Shown: positions 1 to 11,779, counted from the first letter of the stretch. The stretch is DNA of 64,000 nt from Melampsora larici-populina 98AG31 (GCF_000204055.1 NW_006768787.1:612309-676308), one strand, 5' to 3'. Numbers and translations are program-made. The notes: a model not told the origin generated them from the sequence alone.

Positions 1-115
1 ACTTTCACAACACAGGTGGCACAAGGAACAGAACCTCAGGTCATACTGGAGAAAACTATCCTAATTTCAATGGTAACAAAAACAACAACAAATTGGAAAT
101 GGTGAGAGCAGCTGT

Positions 116-3100
116 TCAGGAGGAAGAAACCACCATGGAGTTGCTTTTCCCAAGCTTCTTCTTCATAATCTCAATGGCTGAGTTAAGATCAACTATGGTG
201 TTTGACAACTCCAAACTATCAATTGTAATCTCATCTATCCCTTCAGTGAGTATTTCCGGCTTAATGAGGCATTTGGGAAGAGTCTTGGGAGCAAGTTGAT
301 CTTCAGGATCAGGAATGTTTGGCGAATATTCCCCTCTGGACTGGGAAAATTCTTTCAGTCTATCCTTTTGTTTTTTGGTGCTCTCCCTTTTGGGAGCTGC
401 ATCATCAGCCAGTTTGATCAATTCATCAAGCTGGGGGGTCCGCCAGTTGAGCTTGACCTTCCTAAAGTTCCCAGGCTTCTCTGGGTCCATCTCAGTCTCA
501 GAATGAACCTCTTGAGAGTAGAGCAGGACTTTAAGTGGACCTGTGAAGTGACAAAAGTAGGGCTCTACTGCTGCAGCCCGTTTGTCACGAAGCTGCACAT
601 GCACAAGTCAATATGGATGCTTATGGAGAGTTGTGTTGGTCTGAATCAAAACCAAAAACATAAATCTTTATATAAGTAAAAGAGAAACACGAAGAATCTT
701 GTAGAAAGATTTTGTTTAAGATCACTGCCAGCATATTAACCTCGGATTGGGAAATCCAAGGCGTTCTCGGATCTGAAACCTCGGACAGAAGCTATCCGAG
801 GTTTTGATCCGAGGTAATTTTGGGCGCATAATGATACCTCGGACAGAAACCTCGGATAAGATCTGTCCGAGGATTTGCATCCGACGATACCTCGGATCTC
901 CCAATCCGAGGCATCTATGTTGGTGGTGGATACAGTCAGATGAGAAAAGAAAAAGAGAAACATCAGACTGTGATTTGAGACTCAGGTTATATATGAAAAC
1001 AAGAAGAATTTCTTAATTAAATGACATCATTGATTAAGTGACGTAACATTCCACATTGAGAAGTATGATGTAATTTAATGATGAAGAGAAATACATTTAT
1101 ACATAATACATTTATGTAAACAAGACTTTTGAAACACACACACTCCAACACCCCCCCATGCTGAAAACGTCCGTAAAAAAATTTTTAAGAAAGAGAAAAG
1201 AGAATAAAATTGAATCATTTTGATAAGTTGTTGAATTTTAATTGATTTCTAAGATTAATAAATGCAGGTCTAGGAAGAGCTTTAGTTAGGAAATCAGCTA
1301 ATTGAAAAGTAGTGTTTACTTGTTTCAATTCAATGTTCTTGTCTTTTATTAATTGTTGAATAAAATGATAACGTAAATCTATGTGTTTACTTCTAGAATG
1401 ATGCACAGGATTGTTCGCCAGCGCTGCTGATCCCGTGTTATCGTAATGAATAGTTGTTGGTACATTATTAATAAAACAAATTTCTTGAAGTAATTGTCTC
1501 AACCACATGGCCTCTCTCCCCGCATCACTCAATGCCATGTATTCTGCCTCTGTACTCGACAGTGCTGTAGTCTTCTGTTTTCTAGACTTCCATGAAATAA
1601 ACCCATCACCTAATCTAAACAAGTAACCAGAAGTAGACAAACAATCATGTAGATTCTCTGCCCAGTCAGAATCCGTAAAGCCTTGAAGTTGATTGTCATA
1701 ACCTCCTAAAGTGAGACCAAGATCACGAGTATGATAAACATAAGCTAATACTCGTAAAGCTGCTTTCCAATGCCCTTCATTGTTCTTCTTCAAAAACTGG
1801 GAAAGTCGATTGACGGCAAAGGTGATATCCGGTCTGGTACATTGAGCAAGCCATAACAATGCCCCAATAATTGAACCGTAGTTTGGATTTGAAGTGGAAA
1901 CATCATCTGCTGGGATCAAAGACCAAAAGCCTGCTATGTATGGTGTTGGAACTTGTTGAAGTTCAGTAGAGAAAAACTGTTTTGTTATTTTGACGATATA
2001 AGATTTTTGATGAAGAGTGAAATAACGTAACTTTTTAGATCTTTCAATAGAAATGGATAGATGATGCGACAAATCTGACTCCGCTGAGATAGGGAAAGAC
2101 AAACGAAGTGATGAAGATAGAGAATGAAGGAAATGATCTTCACTGGTTGCCGAAATGTCATCTATATGTACAGTTACTAAATCAACCAGCACATTGTTCT
2201 CAAGTTTAAAAAATAAAGTAGGATCGTGAGCCGATTGTCGAAGACCCACATCAATCAGGGATGCCGTGAATCGATCATTCCAATTTCTTGTGGCTTGATG
2301 TAACCCATATAAAGGTAAAATTAGTTGACACACCTAAGTAGGAAAATTTTGATCACGAAAACCCTCGGGTTGCTCCATAAAAACCTCTTCTTCTAAACGT
2401 TTTCCATGTAAGAAAGCCGCTGTAATATCGTAGCCTTTGACTTTCCATGATTTTACCCCAGCAACCGTAAGCAAACTCGATTAGATTCCTGTCTAGATGC
2501 CGGTGAGAAAACATCACCAAAATCAACACCAGCAATTTGTCCATTCCCCAGAACGACTAGTCTTCCTTTATATTTATCAATTTCTCCTGAGGGCAATAGT
2601 TTTCTTTTAAAGACCCACATTGACCTTAGCACCTTTCGATTAGTAGGTCTTGGCACAAGTTTCTAAGTACCTAGTTTGAGAAGAGTATTGATTTCAGTCT
2701 TTGCAGCTTTCGACCATTCTAACGATTCTTCGGTATCCATGGCTTTTTGGTAAGATTTTGGTTCTGGAGATGAAGTGTCAAGTACGAAAGCTGATGGTGT
2801 GAAACGTTCTGGTTCACGTGTGACCCAAGAACTTCTTTGTACTGCAATTGGTGCTGAAGGTCGAACGACTGGAGGAGGTGAAAGTGGAATAGGTTCTGGT
2901 AGAGAAGGTGTAGGATGTGGTGGAGAAAGTGGCATCAAATCTTCAATTTCAATCGAGGTATCATGAGGTATGTATGGTGAAGATGGAGTAGAAGGTTGAG
3001 AAGAAGGAACAGGAGATGTTACGGTGGTCTTTGAGCGAGTAATAACGCCATAAGGTTGTATTGGTTCTTCAAGCACCGGCAGGTCAGACCAAGGTAATGG

Positions 3101-6100
3101 CAAAGACTCGGTTGGGTGTTTGTTGGGATTCAAGAGAAAAGGAAATTTTTGAATAAAAAATTTAAAAGATGAAGTCTTTACAATAAGGTGTCTAGCTCTG
3201 TCATATGCTACAACATACTTTCCATCCGGAACCAAGTGTAGAAAGACCGCCTCTTGGGATACTGGTGACAGTTTTGAGCATAGAGTTGGAGGTAGGAGAT
3301 ACTCGAGCGCGCATCCAAACGGAGCAAAAAGAGTGATATCATCATTTGGTTGTTTTAAAGCTGATAAAGGCGAGCATAAACCGATGTTGGTTTTAGTAGG
3401 GAAGTTATTAAAACATAGTACGATTTGTTGTAGACATTCAGGCCAAAAAAATAAAGGTACTCCTGACGAAGAAAATAAAGTACGTAATCGTTCAGCAGCG
3501 GTACGGTTCCAACGCTCAGCAACACCATTGGACTCCGGGGTGTAAGGGGCTCCACACAAAGACGTAATCCCTTCTTGAAGACAAAAATCAATCATGTTTT
3601 TATTGACATATTCAGAACCGTTATCAGAACGCAAACAGAGGACAGATGAATTGAATTTTGTTTTAACCAAATTAACAAACTTCTTGAAATAAAGGTGTAC
3701 TTGATCTTTTGTCTTCATTGAATAACAAACAGTAAATTTTGAGAAATCATCTATAAAGGAGACAAAATAGGGATATCCTGCCTTGGATTTTAAAGGTAGG
3801 AACGCCACATCAGAATGAACAACACTAAAAGGTGTCTTGGAGCGATAGGCTGATCTAGAACGAAAAGTTTTCTTGTGGAGTTTTCCTCTGCAACAATGAA
3901 TGCAGTTTTTAACTTCTTCAACATCGTGCTTAGGCAGAGGTACAGAAATATTCAGATGAGATAGAGCTTGTTTGGTTCCGACTTCTCCTATATGACCAAG
4001 GAGACAATGCCATTGATAGAATGAAGTGTTAGGCGTAGATTGAGCATTTGAGTTAAGGCAAAAATTGCTAACATCATTTAATACCGGTAAACCTCCACGA
4101 TAAGAACCTCTCGCAACAACAGCTCCATCAGAAGATAAGATTTCGACTCGATCTTGCAAAAACGCAGTTGAGTAACCGAGTGATCGTAGCTGTGAAATTG
4201 ATAATAAGCTGTGTTGTAAACCTGGAACTTCGATAACTTCAAAATCCAAGCCAGTAGTTGACCATGGAAGTGGTAAAAGTCGTTGTTGAGTCACCTTCAG
4301 ACCAATACCGTTAGCTACACGAATATTTTGAATGTGAGGAGTTGAGGAAATCTTTGAGAGAAGTAATTCCCCAGATGTAAAAGAAGGAATACAAGTTTGT
4401 GTACATCCAGAATCTAAAATCCAAACACGTTTATCTTCATTCGTCGATAAAGCACACAAATCGACAGTCACTAAAAAGCTGGAACCTTCAGGTTGATGGA
4501 TGAAGGTGTCAGGTGCGGGGCTCCAAGCAGATAAAGGAATAGGTTCACCCGATGATTGAGAAGATGGTTGAACTAGGTTGGCTTCTGGATGACGTTGAGG
4601 GACAGATAAGTTAGGCTGGTTCTCTAGCATTTGTTTAAAGAATTGATTAGCTAGTTTGTGACAAGTTTGCCAACTGTGCCCTCGCATGCTGCAGTGATTG
4701 CACGTCACGTCGCTAGAAACGTTAGACGGAGGTTGAGAAACATTAGATCTTTTCTTCCCTCGAGACAAACTCGGAGTAGATTGGACATGAACCTGTGCCG
4801 CCATGTTTGGTAAAGTGACAGGCATAGATCAAAGTAGAGCTTGGTTACGATCATTACGATCAATAGTAACTGACAGAATTAAAGACGAGGATGCTTGATC
4901 CCGTCGTCGAATACCTTCTCGTCTTAAAGATGAAATCAGAGAGGCTGCAGATACTGATTGTTGATTCATCAGACTGCTGATAGCGGCATTCCAATCACTC
5001 GGTAACGATGCACTGATCGCGGCACAAACAATGTCATCCATGCTGAGTTTAGATTTCGCAACGAGTTCACTCGGTAACGATGCACTGATCGCGGCACAAA
5101 CAATGTCATCCATGCTGAGTTTAGATTTCGCAACGAGATAAGCCGTCGCAGAACGAGCATCTTGGATCCCATCGAAGCATTGTTATGGGAATCGGACAAA
5201 GCTTGCCACATCGCAGCTGTGGCAGAACGAGCATCTTGGATCCCATCGAAGCATTGTTATGGGAATCGGACAAAGCTTGCCACATCGCAGCTGTGTTACC
5301 CATATGAGGTCTCATAACAGCATAATTGTTAGGATGAGCATGACGTAACAGTACTGAACAAATCACATTATTCTGTTGTGTCAAATGAAAATTAGGTTGT
5401 TCAACATCTCGTAACTTAGGATTCAAAACGTGACCCATTCCAGCTCCTAAAATCGAACCATTCATGGCGAGCTCCCAATTACTGTAGTTAGAATTATCAC
5501 CAGGTGGCTCAAGAAGAGTCAGACCGACAACCGATGACGTAGGTAATGCCAACAGTCCCCATTTCGAACCAACAGAAAACAGATCGTCGAAATTAGTGGG
5601 AGGAGTCAACGGTTCCTTCGGTCTTGTCCCAGTGGAAGGAGGTGGTGGTGGTCGATCAGGAGCTTTTCCACTATTGGTAGCTGATGTCAATGCCATGGAA
5701 AAAGTTGATTAGGAAATGGAGTTGGAATATCGAGAAAGAGATGGATTTCGAGATTGTCTTTAAGGGCTCATAACCTGTTGGTCTGAATCAAAACCAAAAA
5801 CATAAATCTTTATATAAGTAAAAGAGAAACATGAAGAATCTTGTAGAAAGATTTTGTTTAAGATACAGTCAGATGAGAAAAGAAAAAGAGAAACATCAGA
5901 CTGTGATTTGAGACTCAGGTTATATATGAAAACAAAAAGAATTTCTTACTTAAATGACATCATTGATTCAGTGACGTAACATTCCACATTGAGAAGTATG
6001 ATGTAATTTAATGATGAAGAGAAATACATTTATACATAATACATTTATGTAAACAAGACTTTTGAAACACACACACTCCAACAAGTTGCAACAGGGAAAT

Positions 6101-7245
6101 GAGATAAAATATTTACCTTCTTCCTAATGGCTTTCAAAGCTGTTTTCTCCCTCTCTGTAAGTTTTTGGCGGACTAGTTTGTCACTTCCTCCTTCTGTAGA
6201 CAACAACTTCTTTTCCTTTTCCTCATCTCGGAAGACTCTGCGCTTATTTGAGACCCAGCGGGAAAGGATTTCTCTAGTTTCAAGGGGAATATTGAGGCTT
6301 GTGTTGATTGGGAATCCAGAAGGTACACCTCGAGCGTTGTAACAATACAACCAGCTAGTAATTAAGTTGTCTAACATAGCCATGTTCCAAGGGGTTTTAG
6401 GAGGACTGGTCCATTGGAATGTGATCCGAGAGAAGCCACAGCCATAGAATTTAGCTTCAGCACATCCTAAGCGAGTAGCATCGTAGGTGGTAATCGAGGC
6501 AGTAGCATGGGCGACTCGGGAGATAAATTTGGGTGGGGGGAAAGCGTTGCGAAACATGAGAGCAGCTTCTTTTGACACTACAATCCTCATTTGATGCTTG
6601 ACAGATTCGTTTGCTGAGGGGTTATTTTTGAGTCGCTCGTCCATCTTTTGTTGGATGTTGACATCTAAATATTTTGTCCTTTGGTCACAATAATTGGCCC
6701 ACTGTTCAACCTCTTCAGCAGTCGGTTCGTCAGGAAGGTGGCGTGCAAGAAGTACCGCAGCAGACATGGTGGGAGATGAGCGGGTGCTGGATTGACAAGG
6801 AAGACCAAGCAAGGCCGTAGCCCACTCTTGAATAGCAGAGGTCAGGCCTACAAGCTTGAGACTATCTGTAGGCTCTTTCCGGGCAGTTCCTCAGCATCAG
6901 TTTTGCGCTGGTGTTGTTGACGCTTGGCTTCCCTCTCCTTGGCAATTCTCAAAGCAACAGCTTGCTCAAAGTTGAGTCCAGGCTCTTCCTCTGGATTGTC
7001 TACGAGGGGTGGATGTGATTGAACGGGAACTGTCAGTTTCATCCTCAGTCTTACTGGCAACAGAGAATGTCTGGACTTACTATCAAGTTGCTCCATGATA
7101 GGATCCCTTTCAGGCACTGCAGGCCCACTGTTGGTCCCCCCACTGTCCGTACCTGGGTCAGCAGGATGATATGGATCAAGTTAGTTCATGCACAAAGCCG
7201 ATGTGCAGGGTTCAGATGCATGAAGATACCTGAGGTTCCTTCCAT
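116..7245 (-). CDS. Four-exon gene of unknown function (490 aa) with a Copia element in intron 3
   Basis: I do not recognise the product. My model has exons 7245-7230, 7152-6922, 6865-6117 and 592-116, all on the minus strand. They sum to 1473 nt, which is 491 codons including the stop, with no internal stop. Introns 1 (77 bp) and 3 have GTAT/GTAA donors; intron 2 (56 bp) uses a weaker GTCAAC donor, so a 1-nt frameshift there is the alternative. The ATG at 7245 follows from the short first exon. The protein is hydrophilic: an N-terminal Glu/Arg-rich helix-prone stretch, a central block with several aromatics, and a C-terminal Lys/Glu-rich part with a WRTPQLDELIKLADDA segment. There is no signal peptide or membrane segment. 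Without the Copia insertion intron 3 would be 69 bp. It is divergent from the gene at 7587. It may be a cargo gene of a larger transposon; this is unproven. Confidence 0.7.
634..1150 (-). repeat. 3' LTR of the Copia element, with nested MITE
   Basis: This is 517 bp long against 308 bp for the other LTR. The difference is exactly the 206-bp insert at 723-928 plus its 3-bp target duplication. It begins TGTTGG and ends CCAACA. On the minus strand it is the downstream LTR, following the polypurine tract. Confidence 0.95.
723..928. mobile_element. CACTA/CMC-type MITE nested in the LTR
   Basis: A 206-bp insert present in one LTR and absent from the other. It starts CACTGCCA and ends TGGTGGTG, giving imperfect terminal inverted repeats of about 30 bp, and is flanked by a 3-bp duplication GAT (720-722, 929-931). 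Inside are about ten copies of the octamer CCTCGGAT or its complement in both orientations. A 3-bp target duplication, a CAC terminus and dense short subterminal repeats are hallmarks of the CACTA superfamily. It has no coding capacity. Confidence 0.85.
1151..1157 (-). other. Polypurine tract of the Copia element
   Basis: On the minus strand a run of seven G directly precedes the 3' LTR (CATGGGGGGG then TGTTGG). This is the expected position of the plus-strand DNA primer. Confidence 0.8.
4995..5138. repeat. 72-bp tandem duplication in Copia gag
   Basis: Copies 4995-5066 and 5067-5138 are essentially identical. The period is 24 codons, so the duplication is in frame and repeats a segment containing SMDDIVCAAISASLPSELVA. 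Confidence 0.9.
5148..5295. repeat. 74-bp tandem duplication that shifts the gag frame
   Basis: Copies 5148-5221 and 5222-5295 are essentially identical. The period is not a multiple of three, so the duplication puts gag out of frame with the downstream part. It lies only about 10 bp from the separate 72-bp duplication. Confidence 0.9.
5763..5775 (-). promoter_or_regulatory. Primer-binding site matching the anticodon arm of initiator tRNA-Met
   Basis: Directly next to the 5' LTR the plus strand reads AGGGCTCATAACC. This is the anticodon stem-loop of fungal initiator tRNA-Met, with the CAT anticodon inside it. The retroelement RNA (minus strand) is therefore complementary to the middle of the tRNA, not to its 3' CCA end. 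Drosophila copia and yeast Ty5 use such a half-tRNA primer. Confidence 0.8.
5776..6083 (-). repeat. 5' LTR of the Copia element
   Basis: A 308-bp repeat, TGTTGG...CCAACA, differing from the other LTR (MITE removed) at four positions. It follows the 5-bp target duplication on the upstream side of the retroelement. Confidence 0.95.
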
Positions 7246-7586
7246 TCCTTTGCGTTTGGGAATTTTGGTAAGGTTTTGTGAAAAATGTATTCAAGTCGGA
7301 TAATCAGACTCAGAAGATGAAATTGTGAAGATGAGGAGTTATTGATCAAATTTGGGTTGAGAAAGTGAATATCAGAAATTGAAATTCAGGTAGAAAAGTT
7401 GAATGTTGATGGGGGGGGAGAAGGATTGAGTGGGAGCAACCATCAACTGGTTTTATTTACACATCTCTCAGGTGGTCTGACGTGACAATGGCGGGCCCTT
7501 TGGGACAGCGTGCCCAACATGGTGGCAAGACAATCACCGCTTGACCGAATGCAGGCCAGCGCCGATCTTCCAATCGCGAAACCTCC
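7246..7586. promoter_or_regulatory. Intergenic region between divergent genes
   Basis: About 340 bp separate the start codons of the minus-strand gene (7245) and the plus-strand gene (7587). It holds a G10-like run near 7411 and is otherwise unremarkable. It probably carries both promoters, but I see no clear TATA box or operator. Confidence 0.35.
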
Positions 7587-10500
7587 ATGATCTCTTTATC
7601 TTTGGACGATGGCGAAGAAGATGGCGATGAGGACGAGGACAAGGACGAGGCCGAGGAGGAGGAGGAGGAGGAGGACAAGGAGGAGGCTGAGGACAAGGAG
7701 TCCGAGGATGATGACATCGTGCAGGAGGACAAAAAACGTATGTGTCAATGTCCTCACTTGTGCATCAGTCTTTCCGAACGCCCGAGCTGATGCCTGTCAT
7801 ATAGCGATTTTGACCAGTACCCAGGCCACCCTCCTGAACGGAACAAGATGTTACCTCGACCTTGCCTCATTTCAATCCACTTTGGTTCAGCAAAGGGATT
7901 GGATTGCATCTCAATTGTCGGAACAGCAAACCACTAGCGACATCTTTGAGTCACTAAGATCAACCGGATATTAAATCGAGGCTACACTTGAAAGTGAGTA
8001 TTGTGGCCAAAAAGCTTGTTAAATTTGGAACTGACCACCTCGCCATGTTTGAATCTGCAGGTATCAGGAATGGCACCTTCCGCAACAAGCGGAATTCATC
8101 GGTACAAGTCCATGGTGTGGCGACGGAGGCTGAGCCATTGCAGCCTCTCTTTTGTCCGGAGTCTGAGGTGGAGCAGCCAGCAAAGTCTGACAACGGGGAA
8201 CCCTCCCGACCCCCCTCTCCACAGCTGGAACAGCCCCCGCTGAAAAGACGCGCTTCTCAGCGCATCGGCACAGCCAACCTCACGGGCAATCAACCAACCG
8301 AGGTTTCTCGACCAACGCCTGTACAGATTCTCCCTACCCCTACGTCTCATAATCTAGACAAACACACCAAAGCCAGCACACCCAAGACACCGACGCCGAA
8401 AGCCCAGCCGTCCACTGGTGGCAAATTTCCCAAGGAACCCCAGTCTCAAACCCGTTTGAACCCTGGTCGATTGGCTAAGCAGAAGGCAATGCAGCAGGCT
8501 GCCGCCACGCCTCCGGCCGTCGAAAAGCCCGTACGACCTAATAAAAGGAGGAGGCCTTCCAAACCTAGCGAGCCGCCGACTCGGGCTCCGTCTCCCTCCC
8601 ACCCAAAAATTTTGCAATGGAACGTGCTGATGCTGGATTCCGCCGAATCAGCGACGACATCCTGGATTATGCCCAAAGGGCCTCTTGGTATCCCACCATG
8701 TCACGCACTCCTTCAGACCCTTTCTTTGTTCTATTCTCCACGCCATTCGAGTTGCCTCCCACTCAAAACCCCCACCTTCCCTTATCACATTGGTTCAAGT
8801 CAGTTTGGGACCAATCCTTACACCAATCGATGCTTTCCCAAAACTTGCGAAGCGGACTGGATGCGTATCAACTTATGTTTTCATGGCTTCGAGGCGTCCG
8901 GAGTACGCCAGGTTGGGACGCAAAAGATACGCTCGACATGTATGACCGATTGAACCCGCTCCTCACTGCTTTGAAGAAGGGTGAGAGACGTATTGGGCAG
9001 ACAGGACCACCTCCAGGTATCCCTCCCTCCGCCTCTACTCCCACCGCCCCTACGCCAGCCTCACCTTCTTGTCTCACTACCAATGGCGCTCAAGGGCCAG
9101 CCACTTATAGCGGCGTTGAAGGGCGCGTCACCTCTCCCGCGCCTCAACCTCAAACTGAGACGTCCCCTCCCCCTGCGGACACTGAATGCCTTCTACCCAC
9201 TGACATAGTCAAAGGGATCACCGCCATCAAAGAAGTCTTACAATCCCCATCCCGTATTCCGATTGGCAGCGCCAGCGATGATTTTGCCATGTTTTTCAAT
9301 CACCCACTATGGTTACCCCCTGCTGAAGATGAGGACGGACCTTGGAAGTGTTTCGTCAACACTATGGACCTCCATCTGGGGAAAGATGAGATCCCCAGAA
9401 GATTTTGACTCGGGGAACACGGTTTCCAGGGCCTCTTTCGGCGATGGGTCCAGACATCTTGCGTCACGTCTTTTTGGTCACTACCAAGTTCCGATATCAT
9501 CCTGCAGACAAAGTTGGAATCCCTCCTGGCTTACGTTGAGACTCAGAGAGTCAGCCAACCCCTATCAAAACCTTCCCCGGAACTCCCGTGTCTTGAGGTC
9601 CCCATACCAACGAGGCCAACCGCTCCGGCTAATACTCCACCTCAACCTCAGGAAGGCCTTGTAGTCACCGACGATCTTCGCAATCAGCCTGAGGACACAC
9701 CCAGAGCTTCAAGTGAAGCAACCCCCATCCAAACAGGGCCAACACCAATCCCCAACACTCCACTTCTTGGAGCCCCCACAGTCAACGACACGCCTTGCGA
9801 GCAGCCTGAGGACGTACCCGCGACCCAAACTCAGGCAAGTCCTTTTCGAGGGGGGCAAATGACTCCCCCTACAGAAGCCGCCACAGTTCCTGACACGCTT
9901 TGCAAACAGCATGGCAGCAACACTGTAGATGCTAGCAGCAGCACCTCCCTCATCGCCCAAAGGATCCAACCACCGAAGGCACCACTACTCCCCGAATGCA
10001 CGCGGGAAACTGCAGCAGCTATTCAGGTGCTGCCTGAGACCAATGGCCTACACACCAGCAATACCCCGCCCCCTGCCGAGCTCTGTCGCTCAACTTCAAC
10101 CGCCGCTCCTTCTGGAGTGCCAACCGCGCCACGGGGTGGTATTCCTGCTGGAGGAATACCAATTCCTGTGAACCCTGATGTTCACGTGGTCGGCCCTAAG
10201 GGTACAATCTGGGCAGTCTCTGACCACGCAAAGTTTGCGTTCATGCACAAATCCGTGCAGAAGAAGACTCTCGACAATGTTGATGTCCCCGATGTCTATC
10301 GTGCGGCTTTGAGTTTGATGTGTTTGAGGATGGAAGGTACGGATCACAAAGCCCTGAAACTTGACGCGACCCCCACCCCATCATTCAACATCCTCCCAAA
10401 AAGCCAACTCCGAGTCCATACATGGCTCAAGAAAGAACCAAGTAGGTTCTCCCTACTATGCTCTTGTGATGATGACACCTCACTAACCCGTGACATGGTA

Positions 10501-11499
10501 CATCACCTTTCAGATAAACTTTTCTTCCAATGCACCAGCGAAGCGCCTTGGCATTGTCCCGATATATTCCACCTCAACAATGCCGAGCTCACCAAAACGA
10601 GACCTCCCAACGAGGATACTCACACGCAGTATTTGCGTGAGGTCATGGCCATATTTTCTCACAGCTCAACCCCTAAGATTGACCAGGGAGTCAAATTTGT
10701 TCTTGCTGCTGTGGCGTACTGCAAGATGGAGACTGTCGAAATACCTCCTTCATCAGAGGTGAATTCGACCGTGTGTGCCAACCGCAAAATTGAGAATGGA
10801 CTCAAAGCTGCGTATCATTATCACCAACTCCAAATTAGTACTGGTAGCCCTGTAGTGAGAGAGTGCGTTATTGCTATGTGGGACTTGGTTAACCGTATTT
10901 ATGGAATGCTTGAGGCAATGGCAAGTCTTTGTGCGCGATTCCGCCATGTAGAACTGTTATTCGAAGCGCCTCAATTGAAACAAGGACAACTTGATGATGA
11001 ATACGAAGAACTCACCAATCGTGTCGGTGCAGGTCAGATACCGCCAGTGTCTTTCGGTCTGCTGGTTGCCTTTCTTACATCCGGCGTGAAGGGCTTGTTG
11101 ATTTACCCTCACGATCCAAAGCGCTTCACGCTTTCCAAGCTTGCCCAATTTCTCGTGTTAGTCAGCCGGCTGCAAGAGGAAAAGGCCATAGAAGAGCCTT
11201 TCTGGAAACACACTCAGGCATTTATCCTTGGTTTGATCCGTGAAGCTCTATTTCCGGGAGGGTTTGACCTGGCACGTGCGACTTTGGACTTGGATACCCC
11301 ATCCAACAAGGACGAATGGCAACCCAAGGAGTGTTCCAAAATACTCTTGGCTCAAGCCATACAGAGAGACCTGGCCGCCTTTTGTCATATCAGGCCCCAA
11401 CTAACGGGTACACCGTATACTGATCCACCATTTGATCTACCTCACCATCCAGTATGTACAAGTAATCAAACAATGATGAGTCAACAAGCTCTTGAATAA
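7587..11499 (+). pseudogene. Large Pro-rich gene of unknown function, decayed
   Basis: I do not recognise it. Exon 1 (ATG 7587 to 7737) encodes a Glu/Asp-rich run. Intron 7738-7804 leads to exon 2 (7805-7993), and intron 7994-8060 to a long third exon; phases agree. The product has a basic, Ser/Pro/Thr-rich low-complexity part (8100-8600), a globular block (8617-8960) containing SWYPTMSRTPSDPFF, a second Pro/Thr-rich linker (9000-10180), and a C-terminal globular domain of about 430 residues beginning near 10190, rich in helices. Breaks: an in-frame TAA at 7972-7974, a frameshift near 8600 (around an A5 run), and a TGA at 9406-9408 where TGG would restore the same frame on both sides. The nuclear-looking composition is inference. 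It stops 430 bp before the Tnp2 transposase. Confidence 0.6.
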
Positions 11500-11677
11500 A
11501 TAAATTAAATTTCGCTTCTCATGTAATACCTTTCTGTTTACTGATAGACACCATGTAGCTACTTGATGTGAGCCAGATATATCAGACTGTTTTGCCAAAT
11601 TACCTACTTCCACTTACCCTTAGTCATTGAGGGTGAGGGAGGATGATACATTCTATTGATGTCAGGATTGCAATGTA
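11500..11677. other. Spacer without recognised genes
   Basis: AT-rich sequence between the stop of the upstream gene and a small MITE. I see no coding potential or repeat in it. Confidence 0.4.
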
Positions 11678-11779
11678 CAGTCCCCTCCAAATGATTTGTG
11701 TAATCATTGAAGTTCTGTAGCGGTGGGGCCAGGATTTGTCCCAAACCCCATGATTACGAAACCTAGGTGTGGGGATCTG
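11678..11779. mobile_element. 102-bp mariner-type MITE
   Basis: The element is flanked by TA on both sides (11676-11677, 11780-11781). Its ends are imperfect inverted repeats: CAGTCCCCTCC on the left and CAGATCCCC on the right complement, followed further in by a shared GTAATCAT. A TA target duplication with CAG-starting termini fits a non-autonomous Tc1/mariner element. It lies upstream of the Tnp2 gene start at 11930. Confidence 0.65.

Larger units (their letters stand above)
1215..5696 (-). pseudogene. Copia gag-pol polyprotein, interrupted
   Basis: Sense is minus strand, starting at the ATG at 5696. Gag occupies the first part. It is followed by a CX2CX4HX4C zinc knuckle (near 4690), the protease motif DSG (near 4420), a GAG-pre-integrase HCLLGHIG block, the integrase core with HSDV, RSDNGSEY and TPESNGVAERWNR (3850-3480), reverse transcriptase with an unusual IDDI in place of YVDD (near 2160), and RNase H with TDSDWAE and STEAEYMAL (1680-1520). 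Breaks: a frameshift caused by the 74-bp duplication (5148-5295), a TGA at 4829-4831, a TAG near 2660, a frameshift near 2465 and a TAG at 2334-2336. Several stops fit TGG changed to TGA or TAG. Confidence 0.92.
634..6083 (-). mobile_element. Full-length Ty1/copia LTR retrotransposon
   Basis: The element is bounded by 5'-TGTTGG...CCAACA-3' and flanked by a perfect 5-bp target duplication AGTTG (629-633 and 6084-6088). Both LTRs, a primer-binding site, a polypurine tract and gag-pol in Copia order (protease, integrase, reverse transcriptase, RNase H) are present on the minus strand. The LTRs differ by 4 substitutions over 308 bp once a nested MITE is removed, so insertion was recent, yet the coding region carries several nonsense codons and frameshifts. 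It could not transpose with its own proteins. It lies inside intron 3 of the 116-7245 gene, in the same orientation. Confidence 0.95.

Noticed and set aside
5763..5775. Possible tRNA-Met gene (anticodon-arm sequence)
   Set aside because: Only the anticodon arm is present, exactly beside an LTR; it is a primer-binding site.
7457..7732. Ser-rich minus-strand reading frame
   Set aside because: It is the complement of the GAG/GAC-rich acidic exon of the plus-strand gene, a compositional shadow.
9709..9969. Minus-strand open frame
   Set aside because: Antisense to the long exon of the plus-strand gene with no motif of its own.
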